Origin: Actinomycetota bacterium
Lineage (GTDB): Bacteria > Actinomycetota > Actinomycetes > Streptosporangiales > Streptosporangiaceae
Direction: 5' to 3'
Assembly: GCA_003161205.1 (NCBI GenBank)
Contig: PMOU01000557.1
Location: forward strand, 9,568-15,879
Length of the DNA: 6,312 nucleotides
Shown: in pieces, positions 1 to 5,626 of the stretch
Layout: each line of letters opens with the position of its first letter
Position numbering within the stretch: the first letter of the stretch is position 1
The notes under the pieces: model-generated
Database searches by the model: none
What the model saw: the letters and a program-made list of their open reading frames with translations, nothing else
What the model was told of the DNA's origin: nothing
Made by a program: the position numbers and the translations under genes

Positions 1-96
1 AATGTCCCCGCCTTCATCGCCCAGCTCTACCCGCATCACGTGTACACCCAGATCTTCTCCTCCGGCGACGTCTACGTCTTCCGCCTGACGAGCTGA
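1..96 (+). CDS. C-terminal end of an unidentified protein (5' partial)
   Basis: The frame beginning at base 1 is open for 31 codons and stops at TGA 94-96. The visible tail contains PHHVYTQIFSSGDVYVFRL, a pattern of alternating hydrophobic and polar residues that looks like a short beta-rich ending. Codon use is strongly G/C-ending, as in the genes downstream, which supports real coding. Such an ending would fit the soluble tail of a membrane glycosyltransferase-like protein, but too little is present to name a family and I do not recognise it. The 144-base gap to the next gene, with a possible promoter in it, suggests it is not part of the acyl-CoA operon. Confidence 0.6.
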   Translation, partial: NVPAFIAQLYPHHVYTQIFSSGDVYVFRLTS

Positions 97-166
97 CCGC
101 GTCTTTTGACCAGGGCGGGTTCGTTAGCGAGCCGGAGCCAGCCAGCCAGAAGCGGGGGAGCCGGAG

Positions 167-196
167 CGGACAACCGTACTGGTGAGTAGATAAGGT
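167..196 (+). promoter_or_regulatory. possible promoter of the acyl-CoA oxidation operon
   Basis: A CGGACA hexamer at 167-172 (matching the GACA half of TTGACA) is followed after 18 bases by TAAGGT at 191-196, which fits the actinobacterial TAnnnT -10 pattern. Transcription would begin near 203, giving a leader of about 38 bases before ATG 241. TTGACC at 106-111 is a better -35 match but has no -10 hexamer at proper spacing. No clear palindromic repressor operator was seen in this gap. This is pattern matching only. Confidence 0.3.
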
Positions 197-225
197 GCAA
201 GGAGACCCTGTGGAAGCGGCCCTAT

Positions 226-231
226 AGGAGG
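226..231 (+). promoter_or_regulatory. Shine-Dalgarno site that fixes the start of the first acyl-CoA dehydrogenase
   Basis: AGGAGG lies 9 bases before ATG 241. The frame also contains a TTG at 232, but that codon directly abuts the AGGAGG with no spacer, so translation must begin at 241 instead. Confidence 0.85.
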
Positions 232-240
232 TTGTGCTCC

Positions 241-1503
241 ATGGACTTTGGCTATGACGCCAGGACGCTCGACTTGCGCAAGCAACTGCTCGCCTTCATG
301 GAGGAGCAGGTCTACCCGGCCGAGGCGGTGTTCGCCGAACAGGTAGCCGCCGCGGCCGCCCAGGGGCATCGGTGGGAACGGGCGCCGGTCACCGCGGAGC
401 TCAAGGCGCAGGCCCGCAGCCGCGGGCTGTGGAACCTCTTCCTGACCGGCAAGGCGGCGGCCGCGGTCCGCACGCTGGACGAGGCTAGCCTGCCGGACCC
501 GCCGCTGACCAACCTGCAGTACGCGCCGCTCGCCGAGATCACCGGGTGGAGCCCCGCGCTGGCGCCTGAGGCGCTGAACTGCGCCGCGCCCGACACCGGC
601 AACATGGAGGTGCTGGCCGAGTTCGGGTCACCGGAGCAGCAGGATCGCTGGCTCCGGCCGCTGCTCGAAGGCACGATCAGATCGGCGTTCTGCATGACCG
701 AGCCCGCCGTGGCCTCCAGCGATGCGACGAACATCGCCACCACGATCACACCGGACGGCGACGGCTACGTGATCAACGGCCGCAAGTGGTGGTCGAGCGG
801 CGCGATGAATCCCGACTGCAAGATTTTCATCGTGATGGGAGTGACCAGCGGGCCCGATGCCGAGGGACACGGCCGGCACTCCATGATCCTGGTGCCGAGT
901 GACACGCCGGGGATAGCGATCAAGCGGGGAATGACCGTCTTCGGTTACGACGACGGGCCGCACGGCGGGCACGCGGAGATCGTGTTCGATGACGTCCGGG
1001 TCCCGCGGGAGAACCTGATCGCGGGCGAGGGCGACGGGTTCGCGATCGCCCAGGCCCGGCTGGGTCCCGGCCGCATTCACCATTGCATGCGGTTGATCGG
1101 CGCCGCTGAACGCGCGCTTGAACTGATGTGCAGGCGGGCCGCCACCCGCACCGCCTTCGGCAAGACCCTGGCCGAGCAGGGAGTCGTCCAGGAGTGGATC
1201 GCCGAATCCAGGGTCAGGATCGAGCAGGCACGGCTGCTCGTGCTGAAGACGGCCTGGCTGATGGACACCGTGGGGAACAAGGGCGCGCACACCGAGATCC
1301 AGGCGATCAAGATCGCTACTCCGGCCATGTCCGAGTGGGTAATCGACAAGGCGATCCAGACCCACGGCGGCGGCGGGGTGAGTCAGGAGTTCCCGCTGGC
1401 CCAGCTGTGGGCCAGCGCGCGCTCGCTCAGGTTCGCCGACGGTCCGGACGAGGTGCACAAGAGGTCCCTGGCCCGCCGCGAGCTCAGGAAGGCCACAAGC
1501 TAG
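241..1503 (+). CDS. acyl-CoA dehydrogenase, ACAD10/ACAD11-type (FadE family)
   Basis: This encodes a 420-residue flavoprotein of the acyl-CoA dehydrogenase family, the usual length for a single-domain member, expected to be cytosolic and to use FAD. The middle-domain signature [12 protein letters not shown] is at residues 150-161 and is followed by [13 protein letters not shown]. Other landmarks are [13 protein letters not shown] (about 113-125), [12 protein letters not shown] (273-284), the flavin-binding RTAFGK (303-308) and THGGGGV (374-380). These strings are characteristic of the branch containing the dehydrogenase domain of human ACAD10/ACAD11, not of classical medium-chain enzymes. The C-terminal segment is ADGPDEVH (399-406), so the place of the usual YEGT catalytic Glu is taken by an Asp-containing motif, as is normal for this branch. 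In family members this domain acts with an APH-like kinase on 4-hydroxyacyl-CoAs; no kinase is fused or adjacent here. The SDR gene begins 73 bases downstream, and this gene probably opens the operon. The family is certain; the substrate is not. Confidence 0.95.
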   Translation: MDFGYDARTLDLRKQLLAFMEEQVYPAEAVFAEQVAAAAAQGHRWERAPVTAELKAQARSRGLWNLFLTGKAAAAVRTLDEASLPDPPLTNLQYAPLAEITGWSPALAPEALNCAAPDTGNMEVLAEFGSPEQQDRWLRPLLEGTIRSAFCMTEPAVASSDATNIATTITPDGDGYVINGRKWWSSGAMNPDCKIFIVMGVTSGPDAEGHGRHSMILVPSDTPGIAIKRGMTVFGYDDGPHGGHAEIVFDDVRVPRENLIAGEGDGFAIAQARLGPGRIHHCMRLIGAAERALELMCRRAATRTAFGKTLAEQGVVQEWIAESRVRIEQARLLVLKTAWLMDTVGNKGAHTEIQAIKIATPAMSEWVIDKAIQTHGGGGVSQEFPLAQLWASARSLRFADGPDEVHKRSLARRELRKATS

Positions 1504-1560
1504 ACGAGGAAAACCGAGGAACGTCACCGGATTGAAGCACCACGACCCGTTCAGGAATTA

Positions 1561-1567
1561 AAAGGAG
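1561..1567 (+). promoter_or_regulatory. ribosome binding site of the SDR gene
   Basis: AAAGGAG ends 9 bases before GTG 1577. There is no competing ATG or GTG in frame nearby, and the protein then begins directly with the Rossmann strand, so GTG 1577 is the start. Confidence 0.75.
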
Positions 1568-1576
1568 AGAACTTAA

Positions 1577-2329
1577 GTGACAGACAGAATCGCGATCGTG
1601 ACCGGCTCCGCCCGCGGCATCGGTGCCGCGACGGCACGCAGGCTGGCCGCGGACGGGATGGCCGTGGCGATCCTCGACCTGGACGAGGCGGCGTGCGCGG
1701 GGACGGTGAAGGAGATCGCCGACGCGGGCGGCCGCGCGGTCGCGGTGGGTGCCGACGTGAGCGACAGCGAGCAGGTCAAGGCCGCGGTGGAGCGGGTGGC
1801 CGCCGAGCTGGGCGAACCGACGGTGCTGGTCAACAACGCGGGGGTGATCCGGGACAACCTGCTGTTCAAGATGACCGAGACCGACTGGGACACGGTGCTC
1901 GGGGTGCACCTGCGCGGCGCCTTCCTGATGAGCCGGGCGGTGCAGAAGCACATGGTCGATCAGCGTTACGGGCGCATCGTCAACCTGTCCTCCACCTCGG
2001 CGCTCGGAAACCGCGGGCAGGTCAACTACTCCGCCGCCAAGGCCGGCCTGCAGGGTTTCACCAAGACCCTGGCCATCGAGCTCGGGCCGTTCGGGGTCAC
2101 CGCCAACGCGGTCGCGCCGGGGTTCATCGCCACCGAAATGACAGCCACGACAGCGGCGCGGATGGGCATGCCGTTCGAGGACTTCAAGCAGGCCGCTTCG
2201 GGGCAGATCCCGGTCCGGCGGGTGGGCCAGCCCGAAGACGTGGCGCACACCATCTCGTTCCTGGTCAGCGAGGGCGCTGGCTTCGTGTCCGGCCAGGTCA
2301 TCTACGTCGCTGGAGGCCCGCGGTGCTAA
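1577..2329 (+). CDS. short-chain dehydrogenase/reductase (FabG / HSD17B4-like, 3-hydroxyacyl-CoA or ketoacyl oxidoreductase)
   Basis: This encodes a 250-residue classical SDR, full length for the family. The cofactor motif TGSARGIG is at residues 9-16, NNAG at 86-89, catalytic Ser138, and YSAAK with Tyr151 and Lys155. An Asp (D34) near the end of the second strand favours NAD(H) over NADP(H), although R13 in the glycine-rich loop weakens that reading. The fourth tetrad residue, usually Asn as in E. coli FabG, is His111 in VHLRGAF. The same VHLRG string occurs in the SDR domain of peroxisomal HSD17B4 (multifunctional enzyme 2), a beta-oxidation 3-hydroxyacyl-CoA dehydrogenase. Together with three acyl-CoA dehydrogenase genes as neighbours, this points to a catabolic role rather than fatty acid synthesis. 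A LvaD-like 4-ketoacyl-CoA reductase is an alternative. Its stop codon is overlapped by the next gene's start. Confidence 0.92.
   Translation: MTDRIAIVTGSARGIGAATARRLAADGMAVAILDLDEAACAGTVKEIADAGGRAVAVGADVSDSEQVKAAVERVAAELGEPTVLVNNAGVIRDNLLFKMTETDWDTVLGVHLRGAFLMSRAVQKHMVDQRYGRIVNLSSTSALGNRGQVNYSAAKAGLQGFTKTLAIELGPFGVTANAVAPGFIATEMTATTAARMGMPFEDFKQAASGQIPVRRVGQPEDVAHTISFLVSEGAGFVSGQVIYVAGGPRC
2312..2316 (+). promoter_or_regulatory. ribosome binding site inside the SDR gene for the next gene
   Basis: GGAGG, within the last codons of the SDR gene, is 6 bases before GTG 2323. The arrangement GTGCTAA puts the start of the next gene 7 bases inside the SDR gene's stop, which implies translational coupling. 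Confidence 0.75.
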
Positions 2330-3522
2330 CGGAGGCCCAGACCAGCCCGGACGCGCTCGCCGAACGGGTCCGGGCGTTCCTGGCCGAGCACGACCCGGCG
2401 GAACTGCCGAAGCAGGAGTTCCTCAACGCACGGTTCGATGCGGGCCTGGCCTGGGTGCACTACCCGGAAGGCCTCGGCGGGCTCGGCGTCTCGCGCACGC
2501 TGCAAGGTGTCGTCGACGCCGCGTTCGCCGCCGCGGGCGCACCGGCCAACGACCCGGAGCGTAACGGCATCGGCCTGGGCATGGCCGCCCCGACCATTCT
2601 CGCGTACGGCAACGATGAGCAGCAGAAACGCTGGCTGCGCAAGCTGTGGACGGCCGAGGAAGTCTGGTGCCAGCTGTTCAGCGAGCCCGGCGCGGGCAGC
2701 GACCTGGCCGCGCTGGCCACCCGCGCCGTTCCGGACGGCGACAGCTGGATCGTCTCGGGGCAGAAGGTGTGGACGTCGCAGGCGCATCAGGCCCGGCGCG
2801 CGCTGCTGGTCACCCGCACCGACCCTGACGTGCCCAAACACCAGGGGCTCACGTACTTCTCCGTGGACATGACCGCCCCTGGCGTCGACGTCAGGCCGCT
2901 GCGCCAGCTCACCGGCGAGGCCGAGTTCAACGAGGTGTTCCTGACCGACGTGCGGATCCCCGACGCGGACCGGATCGGTCAGGTCGGCGAGGGCTGGAAG
3001 GTCGCCAACGCCACTCTGATGAGCGAGCGGGTCAGCATCGGCGCCTCCCGCGCGCAGCCGCGGGAAAGCGGCATGATCTTCCCGACCGTCCGGACCTGGC
3101 GTTCGCGCCCCGAGCTGCGCACGCCGGGCCTGCACGACCGGCTGCTGCGGCTGTGGACCGAGGCGGAGGTGGCCCGGCTGGCATCCGAGCGGCTGCGCCA
3201 GCAGCTCGCCGCGGGCAAGCCCGGCCCCGAGGGTTCCGCCGCCAAGCTGGTCTTCGCCCGGCTCAACCAGGAGATATCTGGCTTCGAGGTCGAGCTCGCC
3301 GGGAGCGACGGCCTGCGCTACGACGACTGGACCATGCGCCGCCCCGGACACGCCAACTTCTTCGGCCGCGGCCCCGGTTACCGCTACCTGCGCGCCCGCG
3401 GCAACTCGATCGAGGGCGGCACCTCAGAGATCCTGCGCAACATCATCGCCGAGCGCGTGCTCGGCCTGCCCAGCGAGCCCCGCGTGGACAAAGACGTGCC
3501 ATGGAAGGACCTGCCCCGATGA
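2323..3522 (+). CDS. acyl-CoA dehydrogenase, probable catalytic subunit of a heteromeric FadE pair
   Basis: This encodes a 399-residue acyl-CoA dehydrogenase-family protein starting at GTG 2323. The frame is open far upstream, but that part is out of frame inside the SDR gene, and only the portion from 2323 reads as FadE. The N-terminal domain contains HYPEGLGGLG (46-55). The middle-domain flavin/substrate motif FSEPGAGSD is at 119-126, followed by WIVSGQKVWTSQA. GEGWKVANATLMSERVSIGA (222-241) places a Glu (E235) where isovaleryl-CoA dehydrogenase and the mycobacterial ChsE4-type subunits carry their catalytic base. The C-terminal RGNSIEGGTSEILRNIIAERVLGLP (359-383) is typical of large actinobacterial FadE subunits. 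The RxxFG flavin-binding segment after the middle domain is missing, but the next gene has it. The two genes overlap by four bases, as in mycobacterial FadE26/27 and FadE28/29-type alpha2beta2 enzymes. The reaction is conversion of an acyl-CoA to a 2-enoyl-CoA, with electrons passed to ETF; the substrate is unknown. Confidence 0.94.
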   Translation: MLTEAQTSPDALAERVRAFLAEHDPAELPKQEFLNARFDAGLAWVHYPEGLGGLGVSRTLQGVVDAAFAAAGAPANDPERNGIGLGMAAPTILAYGNDEQQKRWLRKLWTAEEVWCQLFSEPGAGSDLAALATRAVPDGDSWIVSGQKVWTSQAHQARRALLVTRTDPDVPKHQGLTYFSVDMTAPGVDVRPLRQLTGEAEFNEVFLTDVRIPDADRIGQVGEGWKVANATLMSERVSIGASRAQPRESGMIFPTVRTWRSRPELRTPGLHDRLLRLWTEAEVARLASERLRQQLAAGKPGPEGSAAKLVFARLNQEISGFEVELAGSDGLRYDDWTMRRPGHANFFGRGPGYRYLRARGNSIEGGTSEILRNIIAERVLGLPSEPRVDKDVPWKDLPR

Positions 3523-4697
3523 GCGATTCCCTTCCTGATCTGCTTTCTTCTGATGCCGAACGGGCCCTGGCGGACAGCCTCAGCTCCCTGCTCGCCGACC
3601 GGGGCGGCCTGGACAAGGCGCTGGCCCGCGCCGAGTCCGGCCAGACCTACGATGACGGCTTGTGGCAGAGCGTCGCCGCGGACCTGGGTTGCGCGGGGCT
3701 GCTGATACCCGAGGGCAACGGCGGGGCCGGTGCCTCCTACCGGGAGGCAGCGGCCGCCGCGGAGGCGCTGGCCGCCTTCGTCGCCCCGGTGCCCTTCCTG
3801 GGCAGCGCCGTGGTGGCGACCGCCGCCCTGCTGAGCATCGCGTCCGGCGCGGGGGAGAGCACGGCCTCGGCGCGGGCCGTGACGGACCTGCTCGCCCGGC
3901 TGGCGGAAGGCGATGTGACGGCAGCGGTGGCGATCCCGTTCGCCACCGCGCCCGGCGCGGGCTACCCGGCCTCGGTCCGGCTGACCGGGACCCAGGCCGG
4001 TGACGCGGCGGCCGGCATCGCCCGGCTGCGTGGCATGGTCACCGGGGTCGCGGACGCGCTGCCCGCCGGCGTGCTGCTCGTCCCGGCCGACGGCGTGCCA
4101 CACGGGCTGTACCTGGTCGACATGGCCGCGCCGGGGGTGGCCAAGCGGCCGGTGGTGTCGCTGGACATGACCAGGCAGCTGTGCGACGTGTCGCTCGACG
4201 ACGCCCCCGGCACGCTGATCGCATCCGGTCCGGTGGCGTCGCGGGCCATCGAGGCGGCCCTGGCCGCGGGGGCGGGCGTGCTGGCTTCGGAGCAGGTCGG
4301 GCTGGCGCAGCACTGCCTGGACATGACGGTCGCGTACGTCAAGGAGCGTCGTCAGTTCGCCCGGCCGGTCGGCTCGTTCCAGGCGCTCAAGCACCGGCTG
4401 GCGGATCTGTGGGTGGAGGTCACCCAGGCCCGCGCGGCGGCCAGGTACGCGGCGGCCTGCCTGGCCTCCGGCGACCCTGACGCCAAGGTCGCGGTGGCTC
4501 TGGCCCAGGCCTACTGCTCGGAGGTCGCGGTACACGCCGCGGAGGAATGCGTGCAGCTGCACGGCGGTATCGGCTTCACCTGGGAACACCCCGCGCACCT
4601 GTACCTGAAGCGCGCCAAGGCGGACTCGATCGCCTTCGGCACCGCCGACGCGCACCGCGCCGCGCTGGCGTCCCTGGCCAACCTGCCGGGGCGGTGA
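3519..4697 (+). CDS. acyl-CoA dehydrogenase-like partner subunit (degenerate middle domain)
   Basis: This encodes 392 residues starting at ATG 3519, which overlaps the preceding stop as ATGA; GGAAGGA at 3503-3509 is a suitable ribosome binding site. Family features are GCAGLLIPEGNGGAGASYRE in the N-terminal helical domain (about 57-76), KERRQFARPVGSFQALKHRLADLW in the C-terminal helical domain (275-298, flavin-binding Arg and Phe), and VQLHGGIGFTWEHPAHLYLKRA (345-366). The middle domain is eroded: where an active enzyme has C-x-TEP-xAGSD, this protein reads AVAIPFATAPGAG (136-148). The place of the terminal catalytic Glu is FGTADAHR (373-380). It is Ala-rich throughout. The pattern matches the non-catalytic, flavin-contacting subunit of heteromeric actinobacterial dehydrogenases. 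I infer it assembles with the product of the gene it overlaps. It closes the operon, with non-coding sequence after it. Confidence 0.93.
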   Translation: MSDSLPDLLSSDAERALADSLSSLLADRGGLDKALARAESGQTYDDGLWQSVAADLGCAGLLIPEGNGGAGASYREAAAAAEALAAFVAPVPFLGSAVVATAALLSIASGAGESTASARAVTDLLARLAEGDVTAAVAIPFATAPGAGYPASVRLTGTQAGDAAAGIARLRGMVTGVADALPAGVLLVPADGVPHGLYLVDMAAPGVAKRPVVSLDMTRQLCDVSLDDAPGTLIASGPVASRAIEAALAAGAGVLASEQVGLAQHCLDMTVAYVKERRQFARPVGSFQALKHRLADLWVEVTQARAAARYAAACLASGDPDAKVAVALAQAYCSEVAVHAAEECVQLHGGIGFTWEHPAHLYLKRAKADSIAFGTADAHRAALASLANLPGR

Positions 4698-5248
4698 GCG
4701 CGGGGTAAAGGCGGTCGGGCGGCATCCAGGCATGGCACCAGAAAAGGCCGGCTAAATCGAATCGGTGCTGACCTGTCCTGCGGTCCGCCGTCGGTCGCGG
4801 CCGTCTGACTGCGCACAATTAATAGCGCGGGAAAATCTCAGTCGTGCCGATGACGGCGGGGTTAGATGTCAGGCACCATCGCCGCTGTACCCGCTGGTGC
4901 TTGCACGTTTGCTCTGGTCACGGCCGGTACAACGGCCGGCGCCGCGTCCTGGATGAGGTCGGCGTCGGCCAGCTCAGCCCCAGCGGCATGGGCGCTGAGT
5001 TCTGCCGTCCTGCGCAGCGAAACGGCGGCCATAATCGTGCTCCGATATACCGTCATGGCCGTTCCGGGGATCTTCGCGCGCGAGAGGTACTGTCGTTCGT
5101 CAGGGTCAGGAAACAGCGCACGATAAGCCGGGTAATTCTGCCTGGCCGAACATGGGTTACCTGCGGTGGCAGGCACCGGCCGGCCAGCGGGGGCACCGGC
5201 GGTCACGGTGCTCGGAGCCCGGGCGGGCTAGCAGCTCCCGGCCGCCGC

Positions 5249-5307
5249 GGTGCTTACCTGGTCCTGTTCGTCGGTTTACCTGGTCCCGGTTCGTCGCGGT
5301 AAGCGCT
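5249..5307 (+). other. inverted repeat enclosing the tandem repeat
   Basis: GGTGCTTACC (5249-5258) can pair with GGTAAGCGCT (5298-5307) over 10 positions, eight Watson-Crick and two G-U, with a 39-base loop that holds most of both repeat copies. It could fold in RNA as part of the amt leader, or be coincidental to the repeats. Confidence 0.35.
5254..5300 (+). repeat. two-copy tandem repeat of about 22-25 bases
   Basis: Copy one (5254-5275) and copy two (5276-5300) lie head to tail with no spacer. Both begin TTACCTGGTCC and share a TTCGTCG core ending in GGT; copy two has three extra bases. A third TTACCTG occurs at 5157-5163. The repeat may be a pair of protein-binding sites or a simple duplication. 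No matching family is recognised. Confidence 0.7.
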
Positions 5308-5308
5308 T

Positions 5309-5327
5309 CCCGCCTCGGTGTGGCGGG
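5309..5327 (+). other. perfect 6-bp GC hairpin
   Basis: CCCGCC (5309-5314) pairs with GGCGGG (5322-5327) around a 7-base loop. No T-run follows, so it is not a standard intrinsic terminator. It lies directly before a second hairpin. Confidence 0.5.
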
Positions 5328-5330
5328 TAT

Positions 5331-5363
5331 GAGACGGTTTGCCTCCAGGGCAAGTATCGTCTC
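5331..5363 (+). other. two-tier hairpin
   Basis: The outer stem GAGACG (5331-5336) / CGTCTC (5358-5363) encloses an inner stem TTGCC (5339-5343) / GGCAA (5349-5353), with small internal loops between them. It begins three bases after the preceding hairpin, making a compact structured block about 260 bases before amt. It could be an RNA leader element, a factor-dependent terminator of read-through from the FadE operon, or a DNA operator. No known riboswitch consensus was recognised. Confidence 0.45.
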
Positions 5364-5393
5364 TGTTACGGAAATATGACATGACGCGGATCC

Positions 5394-5413
5394 CCCTGCC
5401 CACAAGGGTTTTT
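5394..5413 (+). terminator. weak intrinsic-terminator-like sequence
   Basis: CCCT (5394-5397) pairs with AGGG (5405-5408) around a 7-base loop and is immediately followed by TTTTT (5409-5413). Five consecutive T's are unusual in this GC-rich DNA, but a four-base-pair stem is short for an efficient terminator. Confidence 0.25.
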
Positions 5414-5500
5414 ACGTCCCGGAGGCAGCTCCGCCTAGGTCATCAGGGCATCTACGGTGACATGTCGAATTAACGCTGCCCCCCACTCGTTACCGGTTGC

Positions 5501-5527
5501 GTAACAACCGAGAAATACGCCCGAAAC
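5501..5527 (+). promoter_or_regulatory. candidate GlnR operator upstream of amt
   Basis: GTAAC (5501-5505), GAAAT (5512-5516) and GAAAC (5523-5527) are separated by exactly six bases each. The actinobacterial GlnR consensus is GTnAC and GAAAC half-boxes repeated with six-base spacers. Here the first box is exact, the second is 4/5, the third is 4/5 to GTnAC, and the fourth expected box (5534-5538) is absent. A GTTAC at 5489-5493 is one base out of register. Ammonium transporter genes are classical GlnR targets in actinomycetes, and the site is about 100 bases before the start codon, so control by nitrogen status is a reasonable inference. Confidence 0.5.
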
Positions 5528-5573
5528 TCGCGCATGGGACACATGCCTTGCAGGAATTACGGAGCGGCCGGGG

Positions 5574-5579
5574 TATAGC
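5574..5579 (+). promoter_or_regulatory. possible -10 element of the amt promoter
   Basis: TATAGC is the best -10-like hexamer between the GlnR-like site and the amt start. No good -35 is correctly spaced (TTGCAG at 5548-5553 is 20 bases away), as can be the case for activator-dependent promoters. Confidence 0.2.
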
Positions 5580-5617
5580 CATCAGAAGTTGGACCCCAGA
5601 AGGCCCAATTGCCCCAC

Positions 5618-5622
5618 GGAGG
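5618..5622 (+). promoter_or_regulatory. ribosome binding site that selects the amt start
   Basis: GGAGG ends 4 bases before GTG 5627, a short but workable spacing. The next in-frame start, ATG 5675, has no comparable upstream site and would cut away the conserved residues just before the first membrane helix. Confidence 0.6.
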
Positions 5623-5626
5623 CGTA

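Larger units (their letters stand above)
4698..5626. other. 929-base region without a convincing gene
   Basis: Between the last FadE gene and amt I see no frame with family-like protein sequence, a proper ribosome binding site and the G/C-ending codon bias of the flanking genes. The region is more mixed in composition, including an AT-rich patch at 4815-4824. Its first 450 bases hold nothing I can name, and no strong intrinsic terminator directly follows the FadE operon. The second half holds a tandem repeat, hairpins and a possible GlnR site, listed separately. A minus-strand open frame at 4862-5206 is the only coding candidate and is weak. Confidence 0.6.

Noticed and set aside
232..240. 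TTG start giving three extra residues to the first acyl-CoA dehydrogenase
   Set aside because: It directly abuts the AGGAGG site with no spacer, whereas ATG 241 is at ideal distance.
628..1527. Long minus-strand open frames antisense to the first dehydrogenase and the SDR (including 1484-2248)
   Set aside because: Low-complexity composition and full overlap with strongly supported genes; typical GC-rich shadow frames.
1504..1576. Internal promoter between the first dehydrogenase and the SDR
   Set aside because: TTGAAG at 1532-1537 resembles a -35, but the -10 position coincides with GAATTA just before the ribosome binding site, leaving almost no leader and a poor match.
1693..2322. Upstream in-frame extension of the second acyl-CoA dehydrogenase
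   Set aside because: It is an Arg/Gly-rich out-of-frame reading of the SDR gene; FadE-like sequence begins only at GTG 2323, which has its own ribosome binding site.
3384..4733. 449-codon open frame on the minus strand, and a similar one at 2326-3351
   Set aside because: Both are antisense to clear FadE genes and rich in Arg, Gly, His and Pro, as expected of antisense frames in GC-rich DNA. They show no family motif.
4811..4828. GCGC/GCGC stem with AT-rich loop as terminator of the FadE operon
   Set aside because: Only four base pairs, a 10-base loop and no following T-run; not distinguishable from chance.
4866..5126. Plus-strand open frame of 86 codons in the intergenic region
   Set aside because: Ala/Ser-rich with no ribosome binding site or motif, and it is the complement of the minus-strand frame; no support for either as a gene.
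4862..5206. Minus-strand open frame of 114 codons in the intergenic region
   Set aside because: It has a GTG start without a visible ribosome binding site, weaker third-position G/C bias than its neighbours and no recognised domain. Kept only as a possibility in the findings.
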